A stretch of 64,000 bases of DNA from the NCBI GenBank assembly GCA_027485695.1, contig JAIXQO010000009.1, forward strand, positions 137,157 to 201,156, given 5' to 3'. The notes under the pieces were generated by a model. That model did no database searches and had not been told where the DNA came from. It saw nothing but the letters and a program-made list of their open reading frames with translations. Made by a program: the position numbers and the translations under genes. Of the stretch, positions 9,289 through 18,064 are shown piece by piece. Numbering within the stretch: the stretch's first letter is position 1; the number at the start of each line of letters is the position of its first letter. The DNA is from Pseudomonadota bacterium (GTDB taxonomy: Bacteria; Bdellovibrionota; UBA1018).

Positions 9289-10530
9289 CTATTCCACTTC
9301 GACGACGAACGCACTGAGATCATCCACTCCATATCGACGGAGGTGACTGGGCTTGAGTGCGTGATGATAGACCGAACCGGTACCTTGGTAAGCCTTTTCG
9401 AAGGACAACAAGAACGCAGGCAATCGATAGGTCACCATCGTATTATTTCGCTTACGCTGCATGTAGTAGGTATCGACCCACTCAGCACTGGGCGAAACAT
9501 AGTCGATATCCCCCCGATCAAAATTGAAATTTGGGTCGAATACCTCGCTATCCTCTACTCCGAGCTGAATTCCACGATAGACCTCGACCCAATCCGGGGA
9601 CTGAACATCGACGATTCCCATGCTCATGAGCGGAGATTCACTCGACCAGCCCCCACCCGCACTGAGTAGTCGCGTGATCCTTGGCGGGAGGTCGTAGCCA
9701 TCCAGGTCAAAACTGGAGATATAAGCGGGCCAAGTCACCTGGTAAGATTTTCGTTTAATCGCGGCATCAACGAGGGACGGAAAATAAGCAACCCGTCTGA
9801 TCTCATCGTCGGAATAGCCCATTTCTACGAGTGACTGACGCTTCTCTGGCGCAAGCGTCGGCGCCACTCGCCGATCCCACGGGATCCTCTCCGGTGGAGC
9901 CTTGTAGAAACAATTTTTTCCGAGCGAACGCATGAACGTCGAGCGAACGTAGTGCTCCGACTGAACGGGAGCGTCCGGATCAAACCAGTAGGGCTCGACC
10001 GAAAACGAATGAATCTGAATCGCGCCGTTTCGCTTCTCGGACAGCTGCACCTTACCGATGGCGTGAATGGGATAGTCTTTTGCTCGCGCTAGCTGCCCTC
10101 GCTCGGACCTGAGCCACAACTTGAACACCGACGCATAAGAAGATCTCACACCAACGTAGTACTCCTCGGGCCACTCGATATAATCCGTAGTCGAAAAAAT
10201 GATTTGCTCATTTGGACCGACGATCAGGAAATAGTATTCACCGTATGCGACCGCTCCTCGTTTTTTGTTTTCAGTACGGATTGGAGCGTTTTCGCGCTGA
10301 GCAGCTCTCCAGCGGCGGGTCACTTCGCCTTTTTGCGGAGGAAGCACATAGAGATCGGATGGTAAGGGGCTTTTGAGAAACTCATCGATTTGAGTTTCCG
10401 CCAAAAACAACGGTGCTGGAGCAGAGACAACCGAATGGCAAGACATCGCGAACGCCGCGCCTGAGACGACTGAACTCAATACTACTGCAATTCGAAGGAC
10501 GCCGGTGCGCCAGCACATACCATCCATCAT
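9289..10530 (-). CDS. Exported protein of unknown function, possible ADP-ribosyltransferase-like C-terminus
   Basis: The open frame reaches back to 10866 but runs through the divergent gene there. The likely start is the ATG at 10530 (or 10527/10518), directly before a signal peptide (GVLRIAVVLSSVVSGAAFA). The mature part is about 390 residues with many Tyr and Trp. I do not recognise the family with confidence. Its last about 110 residues contain VEVYRG, YVSPSAEWVDTYY, TYRLPAFLLS and a terminal VEVE, in the order of the R / S-x-S / E-x-E landmarks of R-S-E type ADP-ribosyltransferases. This is weak pattern matching only. It is divergent from the exported HAD-like gene, with a 99-bp gap. Confidence 0.55.
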   Translation of the reverse strand: MMDGMCWRTGVLRIAVVLSSVVSGAAFAMSCHSVVSAPAPLFLAETQIDEFLKSPLPSDLYVLPPQKGEVTRRWRAAQRENAPIRTENKKRGAVAYGEYYFLIVGPNEQIIFSTTDYIEWPEEYYVGVRSSYASVFKLWLRSERGQLARAKDYPIHAIGKVQLSEKRNGAIQIHSFSVEPYWFDPDAPVQSEHYVRSTFMRSLGKNCFYKAPPERIPWDRRVAPTLAPEKRQSLVEMGYSDDEIRRVAYFPSLVDAAIKRKSYQVTWPAYISSFDLDGYDLPPRITRLLSAGGGWSSESPLMSMGIVDVQSPDWVEVYRGIQLGVEDSEVFDPNFNFDRGDIDYVSPSAEWVDTYYMQRKRNNTMVTYRLPAFLLSFEKAYQGTGSVYHHALKPSHLRRYGVDDLSAFVVEVE

Positions 10531-10629
10531 AACCGAAGCCAGATACCGTTCATCGCCTAAATCGAGGCCGTCAATTTTCAGTCGCGTACGTTTTTCAATT
10601 TCGCCGTGCAACTGGCCGATCAAGCCAGA

Positions 10630-11475
10630 ATGAGCGCCGTGTTTCGCCATCTCTGGATCGCCGCATTGACCGCCGTCTGTGGCGTCCATGCGCGCGCGAC
10701 CCAGCCCATCGACATCGTGTTTGACCTCGACTGGACACTGTTCTCGACTATCCCGGCCGATCAGAAACTCACGAACCTGACCGGAGTAACCACGGTGAAC
10801 GGCATTCGCTATCGACTTGCGGATGGGGTTGTTGAAACACTCAACCTTCTCAGACGTTTTCCTCACGTCCGAATTTCTGTTTTTAGTGGTGGCGAATCCA
10901 CTCGCAACGAAACACTCCTCAGGTCCGTCATCCTTGACCCCAAAGGGCCGCTCACTGCTTACGACATCCTCTATGAAAAACTGTCTTTTACGGACTTAAG
11001 CGCTACTGATCCACTGCCCGATCTGGGGCGACCACTGAAATTCTCCGAACGCTGGAGAAAAAATCTCGAACCTCGCTTCCCCAATCTTAGTCGAACGATT
11101 CTGATCGAAGACTCACGCGCATTCGCGACCTCTGGTCAAGAACGCAATCTGTACTGGGTCGGACCGACCTACGACTTTTTCGAAACTTATGCAGACGTTG
11201 ATCGCGCTCGAAAAGCAGCCATTGATTCAACCTATATACCCCCGTCGTTTGAGGCCTGGGAAATCGAACGCCACCGAATACCAACGACCGGCCTTCTACT
11301 AGAAGATGCCATTCAGGCCGATCTCGATCCCGATAGCGTCGCCCGTCCATGGGTGGAGCGCGTCCAAGAAATCGAGGCACAAGTACCTCGATCTAAACGT
11401 CTCGTTCATTGGAAAACTCGACTTCCGCTGCTTCAAGGTCGATGTGACGCCTACGTTCAGCAACGAGCACCCTAA
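10630..11475 (+). CDS. Exported HAD-superfamily phosphatase-like protein
   Basis: About 281 residues with a signal peptide (HLWIAALTAVCGVHARA) followed at once by a HAD motif I, VFDLDWTLFS (DxDxT). Motif II-like VRISVFSGGES and motif III/IV-like RTILIEDSRAF follow. This is the layout of NIF/FCP1- or acid-phosphatase-like HAD hydrolases, which use the first Asp as nucleophile. The ATG at 10630 is preferred to the GTG at 10606 because it puts the signal peptide at the N-terminus. Substrate unknown. It is convergent with the PadR gene, only 3 bp apart, leaving no room for a separate terminator. Confidence 0.72.
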   Translation: MSAVFRHLWIAALTAVCGVHARATQPIDIVFDLDWTLFSTIPADQKLTNLTGVTTVNGIRYRLADGVVETLNLLRRFPHVRISVFSGGESTRNETLLRSVILDPKGPLTAYDILYEKLSFTDLSATDPLPDLGRPLKFSERWRKNLEPRFPNLSRTILIEDSRAFATSGQERNLYWVGPTYDFFETYADVDRARKAAIDSTYIPPSFEAWEIERHRIPTTGLLLEDAIQADLDPDSVARPWVERVQEIEAQVPRSKRLVHWKTRLPLLQGRCDAYVQQRAP

Positions 11476-11478
11476 TTC

Positions 11479-12015
11479 TTAATCAGACGCTCTCAAGCGC
11501 GCGATCGATTCTTCACACCACTCTAACCACGCTTTTTCTGCGATGATGCCTTTGCGTAAGGTCAAGTACTGAGCCAGAGCATCGCGCGAGATGTGGGTAG
11601 ATTTGAAATGCTCTCTCTCGATCGCCCGATACTCTTTCAGTTTTACTTCGTGACCGACGCGATGCCGATCTAGTTCGTCAATCAGGACATCACTGGATAC
11701 GAGATGGCTGGCAAACAGCTTGATGAGTAGCACATCCTTGACGGGAGTGGGTGCCTGCGATTCTAAAACCCAGCGCTTGAGCTCGGCGCGTCCGGAGCGA
11801 GAGATTGAATAAATTTTTTTGTCGGGTTTGTCGGACTGGGCTTTTTCACGAAATGTAACCCAACCCTCTGAATCGAGCTTCTTCAGCTCCAGATAGATCT
11901 GCTGGTGCGTCGCCGGCCAAAAGTTCGCCACCGAACCGTCGATTTTGCGGGTCAGCTCATAGCCGGTTCGATCCGCGTGACTGAGGACCGCAAGAACTGC
12001 GTGTTTTAAGGACAT
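11479..12015 (-). CDS. PadR-family transcriptional regulator
   Basis: A 178-residue protein: an N-terminal winged helix (MSLKHAVLAVLSHADRTGYEL, then PATHQQIYLELKKLDSEGWVTF and the wing DKKIYSISRSGRAEL), and a C-terminal helical dimerisation domain of the PadR/Vir type. PadR proteins are ligand-responsive repressors, often of a divergent neighbour. Here the neighbour is the membrane gene at 12074, and a perfect palindrome sits over both promoters (12045-12064). The start codon lies 8 nt after its own -10 box. Confidence 0.88.
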   Translation of the reverse strand: MSLKHAVLAVLSHADRTGYELTRKIDGSVANFWPATHQQIYLELKKLDSEGWVTFREKAQSDKPDKKIYSISRSGRAELKRWVLESQAPTPVKDVLLIKLFASHLVSSDVLIDELDRHRVGHEVKLKEYRAIEREHFKSTHISRDALAQYLTLRKGIIAEKAWLEWCEESIARLRASD

Positions 12016-12023
12016 ATTTTTTT

Positions 12024-12052
12024 ATTTTAGAGGACTATTGACCGATATGCAA
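12024..12052 (-). promoter_or_regulatory. Leaderless promoter of the padR-type gene
   Basis: On the minus strand: TTGCAT (12052-12047), a 17-nt spacer, TAAAAT (12029-12024), then 8 nt of A-rich sequence to the ATG at 12015. There is no Shine-Dalgarno, so the mRNA should start at or next to the ATG. The -35 box lies inside the palindrome at 12045-12064, which predicts autorepression. Confidence 0.65.
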
Positions 12053-12067
12053 ATAATTGCATATACA
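12038..12067 (+). promoter_or_regulatory. Leaderless promoter of the DUF2306-type gene with PadR operator
   Basis: TTGACC (12038-12043), an 18-nt spacer and TATACA (12062-12067), then 6 nt to the ATG at 12074. The spacer is filled by a palindrome with perfect 8-bp arms, ATATGCAA-N4-TTGCATAT (12045-12064). PadR sites typically have the form ATGT/C-N8-A/GCAT. Binding here would block both divergent promoters at once. Confidence 0.7.
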
Positions 12068-12073
12068 CCCTTC

Positions 12074-12820
12074 ATGACGATCGCAGCCCATTTTCCGCAG
12101 CCGTTTTCAAGTCTAGTCTGGATCCACGTCCTAGCGGGCGCGACTGCACTTCTGACGTTCTGGATTCCGCTTGCCACCCGAAAAGGTGGCAAAAGCCATT
12201 CGCGTTCTGGCTGGGTTTTCTTAGGCGCGCTTCTTTTCGTGATCATCGCCGTGCTCATCATCACGCCTTGGCGTTACTTCTTCGATCCAGAACGCACTGA
12301 GGAAGGAAAACACTTCTCGCTCTTCTTGTTCTATATTTCGATTTTCTCAGGTGTATCGATGCAACAGGGAATCGCCGTTTTCAAAGACTCTGAGAAAACG
12401 CCACTCTCGTCCGCCCAAAGGTTCGCTGCGCCCGCTTTACTCGCAGTGATCGCCACTGGTTTCCTACTCTACGCCGTGCTCGAATCACACGCTCTCTACG
12501 TGATTTTCGGGGCACTCGGCATCCATCTCGCCAGGATCCAGATCTTGTTCTGGAGAAATTCGCAGCATACGGCGGCGGATCGATGGGTTTATCATCTGGA
12601 GAATATGTTCGTCTGTTGTATCGCAACGGTCACTGCGTTCGGCGTGACCGCGATACCCCGACTGATCCCCGGCGCCGCATTCAATTCGGTGGGCGTTTGG
12701 ATAGGACCTACTCTCATACTGGTGCCGCTCAAATTCTATCTACGCAAAAAGTACACAAAACAATTGGATCGCAGCCACTCTGCACAGCGATCACTGCGTC
12801 AGGCTGAACCGGTCATCTAA
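12074..12820 (+). CDS. DUF2306-like multi-pass membrane protein
   Basis: About 248 residues with roughly seven hydrophobic helices. The first, IHVLAGATALLTFWIPL, matches the IHxxAGxxAL pattern of DUF2306 membrane proteins, and conserved polar residues follow (TRKGGKSHSRSGW; HLARIQILFWR; HLENMF). Function is unknown for the family. The TTG at 12038 keeps the frame open but lies in the -35 box, so the ATG at 12074 is the better start. It is predicted to be controlled by the divergent PadR protein. Confidence 0.68.
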   Translation: MTIAAHFPQPFSSLVWIHVLAGATALLTFWIPLATRKGGKSHSRSGWVFLGALLFVIIAVLIITPWRYFFDPERTEEGKHFSLFLFYISIFSGVSMQQGIAVFKDSEKTPLSSAQRFAAPALLAVIATGFLLYAVLESHALYVIFGALGIHLARIQILFWRNSQHTAADRWVYHLENMFVCCIATVTAFGVTAIPRLIPGAAFNSVGVWIGPTLILVPLKFYLRKKYTKQLDRSHSAQRSLRQAEPVI

Positions 12821-12860
12821 GCTCCACCGTCTCCATCGGCACCATTCCCCAAAAGAGCGC

Positions 12861-12896
12861 GAGAGGAGATCCCGGGATTCTCCCAAGTCTCCTCTC
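12861..12896. terminator. Probable bidirectional terminator between convergent genes
   Basis: A perfect 9-bp stem, GAGAGGAGA (12861-12869) with TCTCCTCTC (12888-12896), and an 18-nt loop that may pair further. It lies between the stops of the DUF2306-like gene (12820) and the DUF1428 gene (12906). On the minus strand only a short CTTTT follows, so termination strength is uncertain. Confidence 0.5.
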
Positions 12897-12905
12897 ACGT
12901 TCATC

Positions 12906-13274
12906 TTAAGCGCGAACAATTGTTTTGAACCCGCCCCAGAACATCCGCATACCATCGAACGGCATACTCTCCCCGCTCATGCCGGCCAGGCGTGGATCGT
13001 TCATGACTTTTTTCATGATTCGATTACGGTCACTCTTGGACTTGTAAATCGCCCAGGCAAACACGACGACTTCGCCTTTTTTGAGTTTTACGCTCTTCGC
13101 GAACGAAGTGATTTTTCCCGCAGGAACGTCATCGCCCACGCTCTCCAAATAGTCGATCGCGCCATGCTCTATCCAAACCTTGGACGCGATTTTCGCCCAT
13201 TTTTTATAGGCGGCGAGATTTTTACGAGGCACCGGCAGGATAAATCCATCCACGTAGTTACCAGTTTTTTTCAT
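12906..13274 (-). CDS. DUF1428 family protein
   Basis: A 122-residue dimeric ferredoxin-like-fold protein. It matches the DUF1428 pattern closely: NYVDGFILPVPRKNLAAYKK, then WIEHGAIDYLESVGDDVPAGK, then EVVVFAWAIYKSKSDRNRI and a late VMNDPRL. Family function is unknown; members resemble YciI/EthD-type small enzymes and are often found near AHSA1-like (SRPBCC) genes and ArsR regulators, as here. There is no signal peptide. No clear Shine-Dalgarno. Confidence 0.9.
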   Translation of the reverse strand: MKKTGNYVDGFILPVPRKNLAAYKKWAKIASKVWIEHGAIDYLESVGDDVPAGKITSFAKSVKLKKGEVVVFAWAIYKSKSDRNRIMKKVMNDPRLAGMSGESMPFDGMRMFWGGFKTIVRA

Positions 13275-13446
13275 GAGAGCGAACTTTCTTCCTCAGTGAG
13301 GTCCGGAGACGGCGTGAGGGATCAAATAGGGTTGAACTGCGACCCCAGAAACATACCAAATAGTATGCAAAATTCCAAGCTCACTTACGGAAAAACCTTT
13401 ATGATCAAAACATCACGAATCCAAACCTCAATCCCTCGAGCGATCT

Positions 13447-14727
13447 ATGGTGAACACACCTCAAATGCCGACCACCCCGCAGACGTTCACCTCTTATCAG
13501 AAGTTCGTCATCGCGATCCTCGCGTTCCTGCAATTCACGATCATCCTCGACTTCATGATCATGTCGCCGCTCGGCGCGATCCTGATGCCGGCCCTGAAAA
13601 TCACTCCCTACCAATTCGGTCTCGTCGTCTCTGCTTACGCATTCAGCGCCGGAACTTCGGGAATCTTGGCCGCCGGTTTCGCAGATCGATTTGATCGCAA
13701 AAAACTTCTACTATTTTTCTATACCGGATTCGTTTTAGGCACGCTCTTCTGCGGACTCGCTCCGTCGTTCGAGTTTCTTCTACTCGCTCGGATCGTGACC
13801 GGCCTATTCGGTGGCGTGATCGGCTCGATCGTCATGGCGATTACCACGGACCTGTTTCCATTTTCGATGCGTGGGCGTGTGATGGGTTTCGTGCAATCAG
13901 CATTTGCGGCTAGCCAGATCTTAGGTATTCCGCTCGGTCTGTATCTTTCAAATCTCTGGGGCTGGCATGCACCGTTCATGCTGATCGTCGGGGTCTCGAT
14001 TGCCGTTGGTTTTGTAATTTTCACCTATTTAAAACCCGTCGATGGTCACCTGACACAAAAAACCGATCAAAATGCGTTTCACCACCTGATCACCACCTTG
14101 AAAACACCACGCTACCTCGTTGCGTTCTTTGTGATGTCGCTCTTGAGCTTAGGTGGTTATATGCTCATGCCATTCGGAAGTGCATTCACCGTGAACAACC
14201 TCGGCATCGACATGGCCCACTTGCCGATGGTCTACCTCGTTTCCGGGATCTCGATGCTTTTCATTGGGCCTCTGATTGGCAAAGCCACTGACACCCTCGG
14301 CAAATGGAAGGTATTTCTCTTCGGCGCAACACTCACCATCATCATGGTGTTGATCTATACAAATCTGGGCGTCACGCCGCTTGCCTGGGTGATTGTCGTG
14401 AACTCACTTCTGTTTCTCGGGATCTTCTCACGCATCATTCCCGCACAGGCGCTCATCTCAGCGATTCCCACAGCTACCGATCGTGGGTCTTTTATGGCGG
14501 TAACGACCTCTCTTCAACAGATTGCTGGCGGCCTAGCTTCGATCATTGCAGGCTCGATCGTCATTGAAACCGCAGAGGGAAAAATCGAGCATTTCAACGT
14601 CTTGGGCTACATTCTGGTCGTCTCGACCTTGATCACACTTTTTATAATGCGCTCCATTCACCGCCAAGTTCCGGAATCCACCACGGGGGCTAGCAGTCCC
14701 GCTCCCGCCGCTCAATTCTCCGAATGA
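13447..14727 (+). CDS. Major facilitator superfamily transporter (DHA1-like)
   Basis: A 426-residue protein with 12 predicted helices. The loop 2-3 motif GFADRFDRKKLLL is the MFS motif A (GxLaDrxGRkxxL), and ALRxVTGLFGG-like sequence follows in helix 4. DHA1-type carriers are proton-driven drug or sugar exporters. The C-terminus is hydrophilic and Ala/Pro-rich. Its 3' end overlaps the opposite-strand exported gene by 16 bp. The substrate cannot be assigned. Confidence 0.87.
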   Translation: MVNTPQMPTTPQTFTSYQKFVIAILAFLQFTIILDFMIMSPLGAILMPALKITPYQFGLVVSAYAFSAGTSGILAAGFADRFDRKKLLLFFYTGFVLGTLFCGLAPSFEFLLLARIVTGLFGGVIGSIVMAITTDLFPFSMRGRVMGFVQSAFAASQILGIPLGLYLSNLWGWHAPFMLIVGVSIAVGFVIFTYLKPVDGHLTQKTDQNAFHHLITTLKTPRYLVAFFVMSLLSLGGYMLMPFGSAFTVNNLGIDMAHLPMVYLVSGISMLFIGPLIGKATDTLGKWKVFLFGATLTIIMVLIYTNLGVTPLAWVIVVNSLLFLGIFSRIIPAQALISAIPTATDRGSFMAVTTSLQQIAGGLASIIAGSIVIETAEGKIEHFNVLGYILVVSTLITLFIMRSIHRQVPESTTGASSPAPAAQFSE

Positions 14728-15497
14728 GGAACAAGCTTTGGCTGGGCACCCGGTGATTTTTTCCAACATTCGACCTTCATCGCGTCGTCGATCGACTCGC
14801 AGCCGGGAGTCGGTTTTCCCATCTTCCGTAGCTTAACCGTATACAGACCTCCCGGCTTGGCTTCCGAAATGAATTCAGATCCAAAATTCGAACCCCATTC
14901 GACGTTCGCAAACCACCCAAGATAGTGATCAACCTTGAGGTTCGAGAAGGTCGCGATACCAGAAAGCGTATTCTCTTGAACCGTGAACCCTCCCGTTCCG
15001 CCCAACGTGAGCGCCACCGGTACCGGTTTCGTCACGCGCTTGCCGTCGGCGCCCAACACCTCGATTCGGATCTGAGCAGTACCGACGAAATAGTACTGAT
15101 GCTCCCAGCAAGACGACGAGCCATTGTCTCCGCTACCAAACCCCATCGAAAGTCGCCTCCGTCCGGGTTCGAACGGAATCTCCATCGATATTTCGTTTTT
15201 CTTAAAAACAGCGTTTTTCAAAAGATCTTTTCGAGATTTTCCGTCGATTTCCAAACTCAGGATACTCTCACGCCAAGAATGTCCGTCGTAGTCTTTTGTG
15301 AAATCGATTTCCGCATCTTCACAGTGAAATGTGTACTTGAAACGAGGAGCGATCCAACGGGGGTAGAACTCATCCAACTGGTTGGCCGGGACTTTGGCTT
15401 CTTCGGCCTGAAAGGCGTCGGCTGAAAATCCACCCATGAAAATAGAAGCAAGAATGCAGAGAGACGCCCAAACACTTTTCGATCGCATCGTTTTCAT
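14712..15497 (-). CDS. Exported protein, unknown function
   Basis: About 261 residues, start chosen at ATG 15497 because a signal peptide follows directly (SVWASLCILASIFMGGFSADA). The frame also has an ATG at 15521. The mature part is rich in beta-forming segments, with five cysteines (including a TFHCED and a SSCWEH context) and a Gly-rich middle (ALTLGGTGGFTVQ), suggesting beta-sandwich domains held by disulfides. I recognise no family. It is divergent from the Kef antiporter gene. Confidence 0.6.
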   Translation of the reverse strand: MKTMRSKSVWASLCILASIFMGGFSADAFQAEEAKVPANQLDEFYPRWIAPRFKYTFHCEDAEIDFTKDYDGHSWRESILSLEIDGKSRKDLLKNAVFKKNEISMEIPFEPGRRRLSMGFGSGDNGSSSCWEHQYYFVGTAQIRIEVLGADGKRVTKPVPVALTLGGTGGFTVQENTLSGIATFSNLKVDHYLGWFANVEWGSNFGSEFISEAKPGGLYTVKLRKMGKPTPGCESIDDAMKVECWKKSPGAQPKLVPHSEN

Positions 15498-15598
15498 CAG
15501 GTGCCCACCCATAGATTCCATTACAGCACGGGTAGAACTTGGCGAGCTAGCCCCGACCCGCTAAACTGTTCAAAAACCGACACAAAGGGCTCAAACTC

Positions 15599-17425
15599 AT
15601 GTACGATCTACTGATCTACCTCCTTGCCATGGTCATTGTCGTTCCGATCTCCAAGTGGATCGGTCTCGGGTCCGTCATCGGTTACTTGATCGCGGGAGCG
15701 CTCCTAGGACCACATGGTTTCTCACTTCTCACGCAAGGACACGAAGGAGCGGGCGAACTGGCCGAATTCGGCGTGATCATGATGTTGCTTCTGATCGGAC
15801 TCGAACTCAGCCCACGACTCCTCTGGAAGATGCGCGGCCCGATCTTCGGTATGGGCACGTATCAAATGCTCGGCACGATCGCAGTGTTTGGACTGGGCTG
15901 TTTCTTTCTCTTAGGAACCCACTGGCAAGCAGCGATCGCGATCGGAATGGTCGTATCCGTATCCTCAACCGCTATCGCGCTTCAATCACTCCAAGAACAT
16001 GGCTACGCCAAGAGCACCGGCGGTGAACGTACGTTCGCGGTGCTCCTTTTTCAAGACATCGCCGTCATCCCAATCTTAGCGATCTTACCCTTCCTAGGTG
16101 CCGCCGCGGCGGTGAGCGAGCCGGGAGATTCTCCCCTGAAACGAGCCGGCCTTGTCTTGGGAGCGGTGATCGCCGTGATTGGCGCTGGGCGTTTCCTCAT
16201 TCGCCCGCTTTTTAGACTGATTTCTCGAACAAAACTTCGCGAAACATTCACAGCGCTCGCACTTTTGATCGTCATCGCCTCAAGCGTTCTCATGCACGCT
16301 GTGGGACTCTCGCCCGCACTCGGTGCATTCCTCGCCGGTGTTGTTCTAGCGGACAGCGAATATCGGCACCAAATCGAAGCCGACATCGAACCCTTCAAGG
16401 GCCTGCTCCTTGGACTGTTTTTCATCACGATTGGATCCAGTATCGAATTTCAACTGATCGCGAATCAACCATTTGTGATCTTAGCCTGGACGCTTGGAAT
16501 TCTAGCGACCAAAGGACTCCTCACCTACGGCCTCGGACGCTGGTGCAACCTTCGTCCACCGGAGAGTCTGCTATTTGCGACCTCGCTTGCCGCAGGTGGC
16601 GAATTCGCCTTCGTCTTAATTGGACAAGCAGGCTCGGCGCTCCCCACTGAAACTGCGCAGATCTTGACCGCTTCTATCGCGCTCACCATGGCAGCCGCAC
16701 CACTGCTCATCAAATTCACCATCCAAAAAGGCATGTCCAAATTCGACTGCGTTCAACCGGACGAACGCGAACCTGATCAGGTGGATGAATCCGAAAAAGA
16801 CAATCCCGTCCTCGTCGTCGGTATCGGGAGGTTTGGACAAACTCTCATTCGATTCCTGAACGCAAACGGAATCAAATCTACAGTTCTTGACATCGATTCG
16901 GAGCAGATCGAGATCACCGCCCGATTCGGAATCAAATCTTATTTCGGCGACGGGACGAACGTGGATCTTCTGCGTGCGGCGGGTTTGGAGCGGGCACGCG
17001 CACTCGTGATCGCACTCGATGAGCCAGAATCCGCGCTCAAGATCGTCGAACTCATTCGAAGCCAATACCCGAACCTCCCGATTTTTTCGCGTTCCTATGA
17101 TCGCTTGCACGCGTATAAACTCCTGAACCATGGCGTAACCGACGTCATGATCGAAACCTCCGGTAGCGCGCTTCTTCTGGGCGTCGAAGTCTTAAAGAGC
17201 CTGGGTTTTGCCGAAACCCGTGCACGCTCCAAAGCGAATCTATTCCAAGAAAACAATCAGCGTTCAATTCACGACCTTTCGAAACGTTTTCATGAGGACG
17301 ACCGCGAAACGTTTATTCAAGCAACCAAACAAGCAGCTGAACAGCTGGAAGCCATCTTCAAGTCGGATCCTGAGGAGCTCAATCGGGGGGCGTCGAGCGA
17401 ATGGCCGGCTCCTCGAGATCATTGA
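15599..17425 (+). CDS. Kef/CPA2-type monovalent cation:proton antiporter with RCK (TrkA-N) domain
   Basis: A 608-residue protein. Residues about 1-385 form 12-13 membrane helices of the CPA2 exchanger (SKWIGLGSVIGYLIAGALLG; LSPALGAFLAGVVLADSEYRH). Residues about 400-520 are a TrkA-N/RCK nucleotide-binding domain (VLVVGIGRFGQTLIRFL, the GxGxxG fold, then LDIDSEQ and GDGTNVDLLRAAG). The tail is hydrophilic. It matches KefB/KefC in architecture and length: K+ efflux gated by glutathione adducts in enterobacteria, but a KefF/G ancillary gene is not visible here, so the gating ligand is open. It is probably monocistronic. Confidence 0.92.
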   Translation: MYDLLIYLLAMVIVVPISKWIGLGSVIGYLIAGALLGPHGFSLLTQGHEGAGELAEFGVIMMLLLIGLELSPRLLWKMRGPIFGMGTYQMLGTIAVFGLGCFFLLGTHWQAAIAIGMVVSVSSTAIALQSLQEHGYAKSTGGERTFAVLLFQDIAVIPILAILPFLGAAAAVSEPGDSPLKRAGLVLGAVIAVIGAGRFLIRPLFRLISRTKLRETFTALALLIVIASSVLMHAVGLSPALGAFLAGVVLADSEYRHQIEADIEPFKGLLLGLFFITIGSSIEFQLIANQPFVILAWTLGILATKGLLTYGLGRWCNLRPPESLLFATSLAAGGEFAFVLIGQAGSALPTETAQILTASIALTMAAAPLLIKFTIQKGMSKFDCVQPDEREPDQVDESEKDNPVLVVGIGRFGQTLIRFLNANGIKSTVLDIDSEQIEITARFGIKSYFGDGTNVDLLRAAGLERARALVIALDEPESALKIVELIRSQYPNLPIFSRSYDRLHAYKLLNHGVTDVMIETSGSALLLGVEVLKSLGFAETRARSKANLFQENNQRSIHDLSKRFHEDDRETFIQATKQAAEQLEAIFKSDPEELNRGASSEWPAPRDH

Positions 17426-17506
17426 CCTAAATTTCAAGCCTCAACAATTGATAAACCCTGGAAATCGCAAAGGATCACTCGGCCTGTTTTTTTGCGCATT
17501 TGCAAT

Positions 17507-17534
17507 GAACCGGAATGGCTGCTCTATCGTCTTA
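17507..17534 (+). promoter_or_regulatory. Candidate ECF-sigma autoregulatory promoter
   Basis: GAACC (17507-17511) and CGTCTTA (17528-17534) have the AAC-N17-CGTC form and spacing of many ECF promoters. The site lies 37 bp before the ATG of the Spy-like gene, with an AGGAGG Shine-Dalgarno (17556-17561) in between. It would let the downstream sigma factor drive its own operon. Inferred from pattern only. Confidence 0.45.
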
Positions 17535-17570
17535 TAGGGTAGAACCGTTTTTCTTAGGAGGAACTCACCT

Positions 17571-18056
17571 ATGTCACAGAACTCGCATCGTCGATGGATG
17601 ATCCATCCCGGATTCGCTACCGTCCTAGCCCTGATACTTGCAGGCACTGCCGGAGTAACGTCATCCCATGCAGGCGAAGGCGGTCGTTCCGGTTTTTTCA
17701 GAAAAATCCGCGAACTGGATTTGACCGCGGAACAAAAATCGAAACTCAAAGAGATCCGCAAGAAATACCGCGACCAAAACAAACAACTTCGAGCAGAAGC
17801 GCGCTCTGCACGCGACAAACTCGTGGAGGTCGCCCAGACCTCGGCACCGGCGTCGGAACTTCAAACGCTATTTACTGCCGTACAGGAAAAACACCAGGCG
17901 GCGTCAAAACAAGCATTCACCGAGGCAATGGAAATCCGCGAAATCCTGACGCCCGATCAACGCAAAAAAGCAGGCGCACTGATTGCCGAACATCACAAAA
18001 AACGGCGCGATGAGATGAGAGACAAAAAATCCAAAGAAGACGAGGACGAGGAGTAA
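17571..18056 (+). CDS. Spy/CpxP/CnrX-like periplasmic LTxxQ protein
   Basis: A 161-residue protein with an N-terminal signal peptide or anchor (FATVLALILAGTAGV, about 15-35), then a highly charged all-helical domain. LTAEQ (about 50-54) and LTPDQ (about 124-128) are the paired LTxxQ motifs of Spy/CpxP/ZraP/CnrX proteins. The C-terminus is a run of acidic residues. These proteins are periplasmic chaperones or metal sensors. The position before an ECF sigma factor and a one-TM protein matches CnrX-type sensors in function. A strong AGGAGG Shine-Dalgarno is present. Confidence 0.82.
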   Translation: MSQNSHRRWMIHPGFATVLALILAGTAGVTSSHAGEGGRSGFFRKIRELDLTAEQKSKLKEIRKKYRDQNKQLRAEARSARDKLVEVAQTSAPASELQTLFTAVQEKHQAASKQAFTEAMEIREILTPDQRKKAGALIAEHHKKRRDEMRDKKSKEDEDEE

Positions 18057-18064
18057 TCCCAACC

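Noticed and set aside
12038-12073. TTG at 12038 as start of the DUF2306-like gene
   Set aside because: It coincides with the -35 box and the operator; the ATG at 12074 fits the promoter and the first helix.
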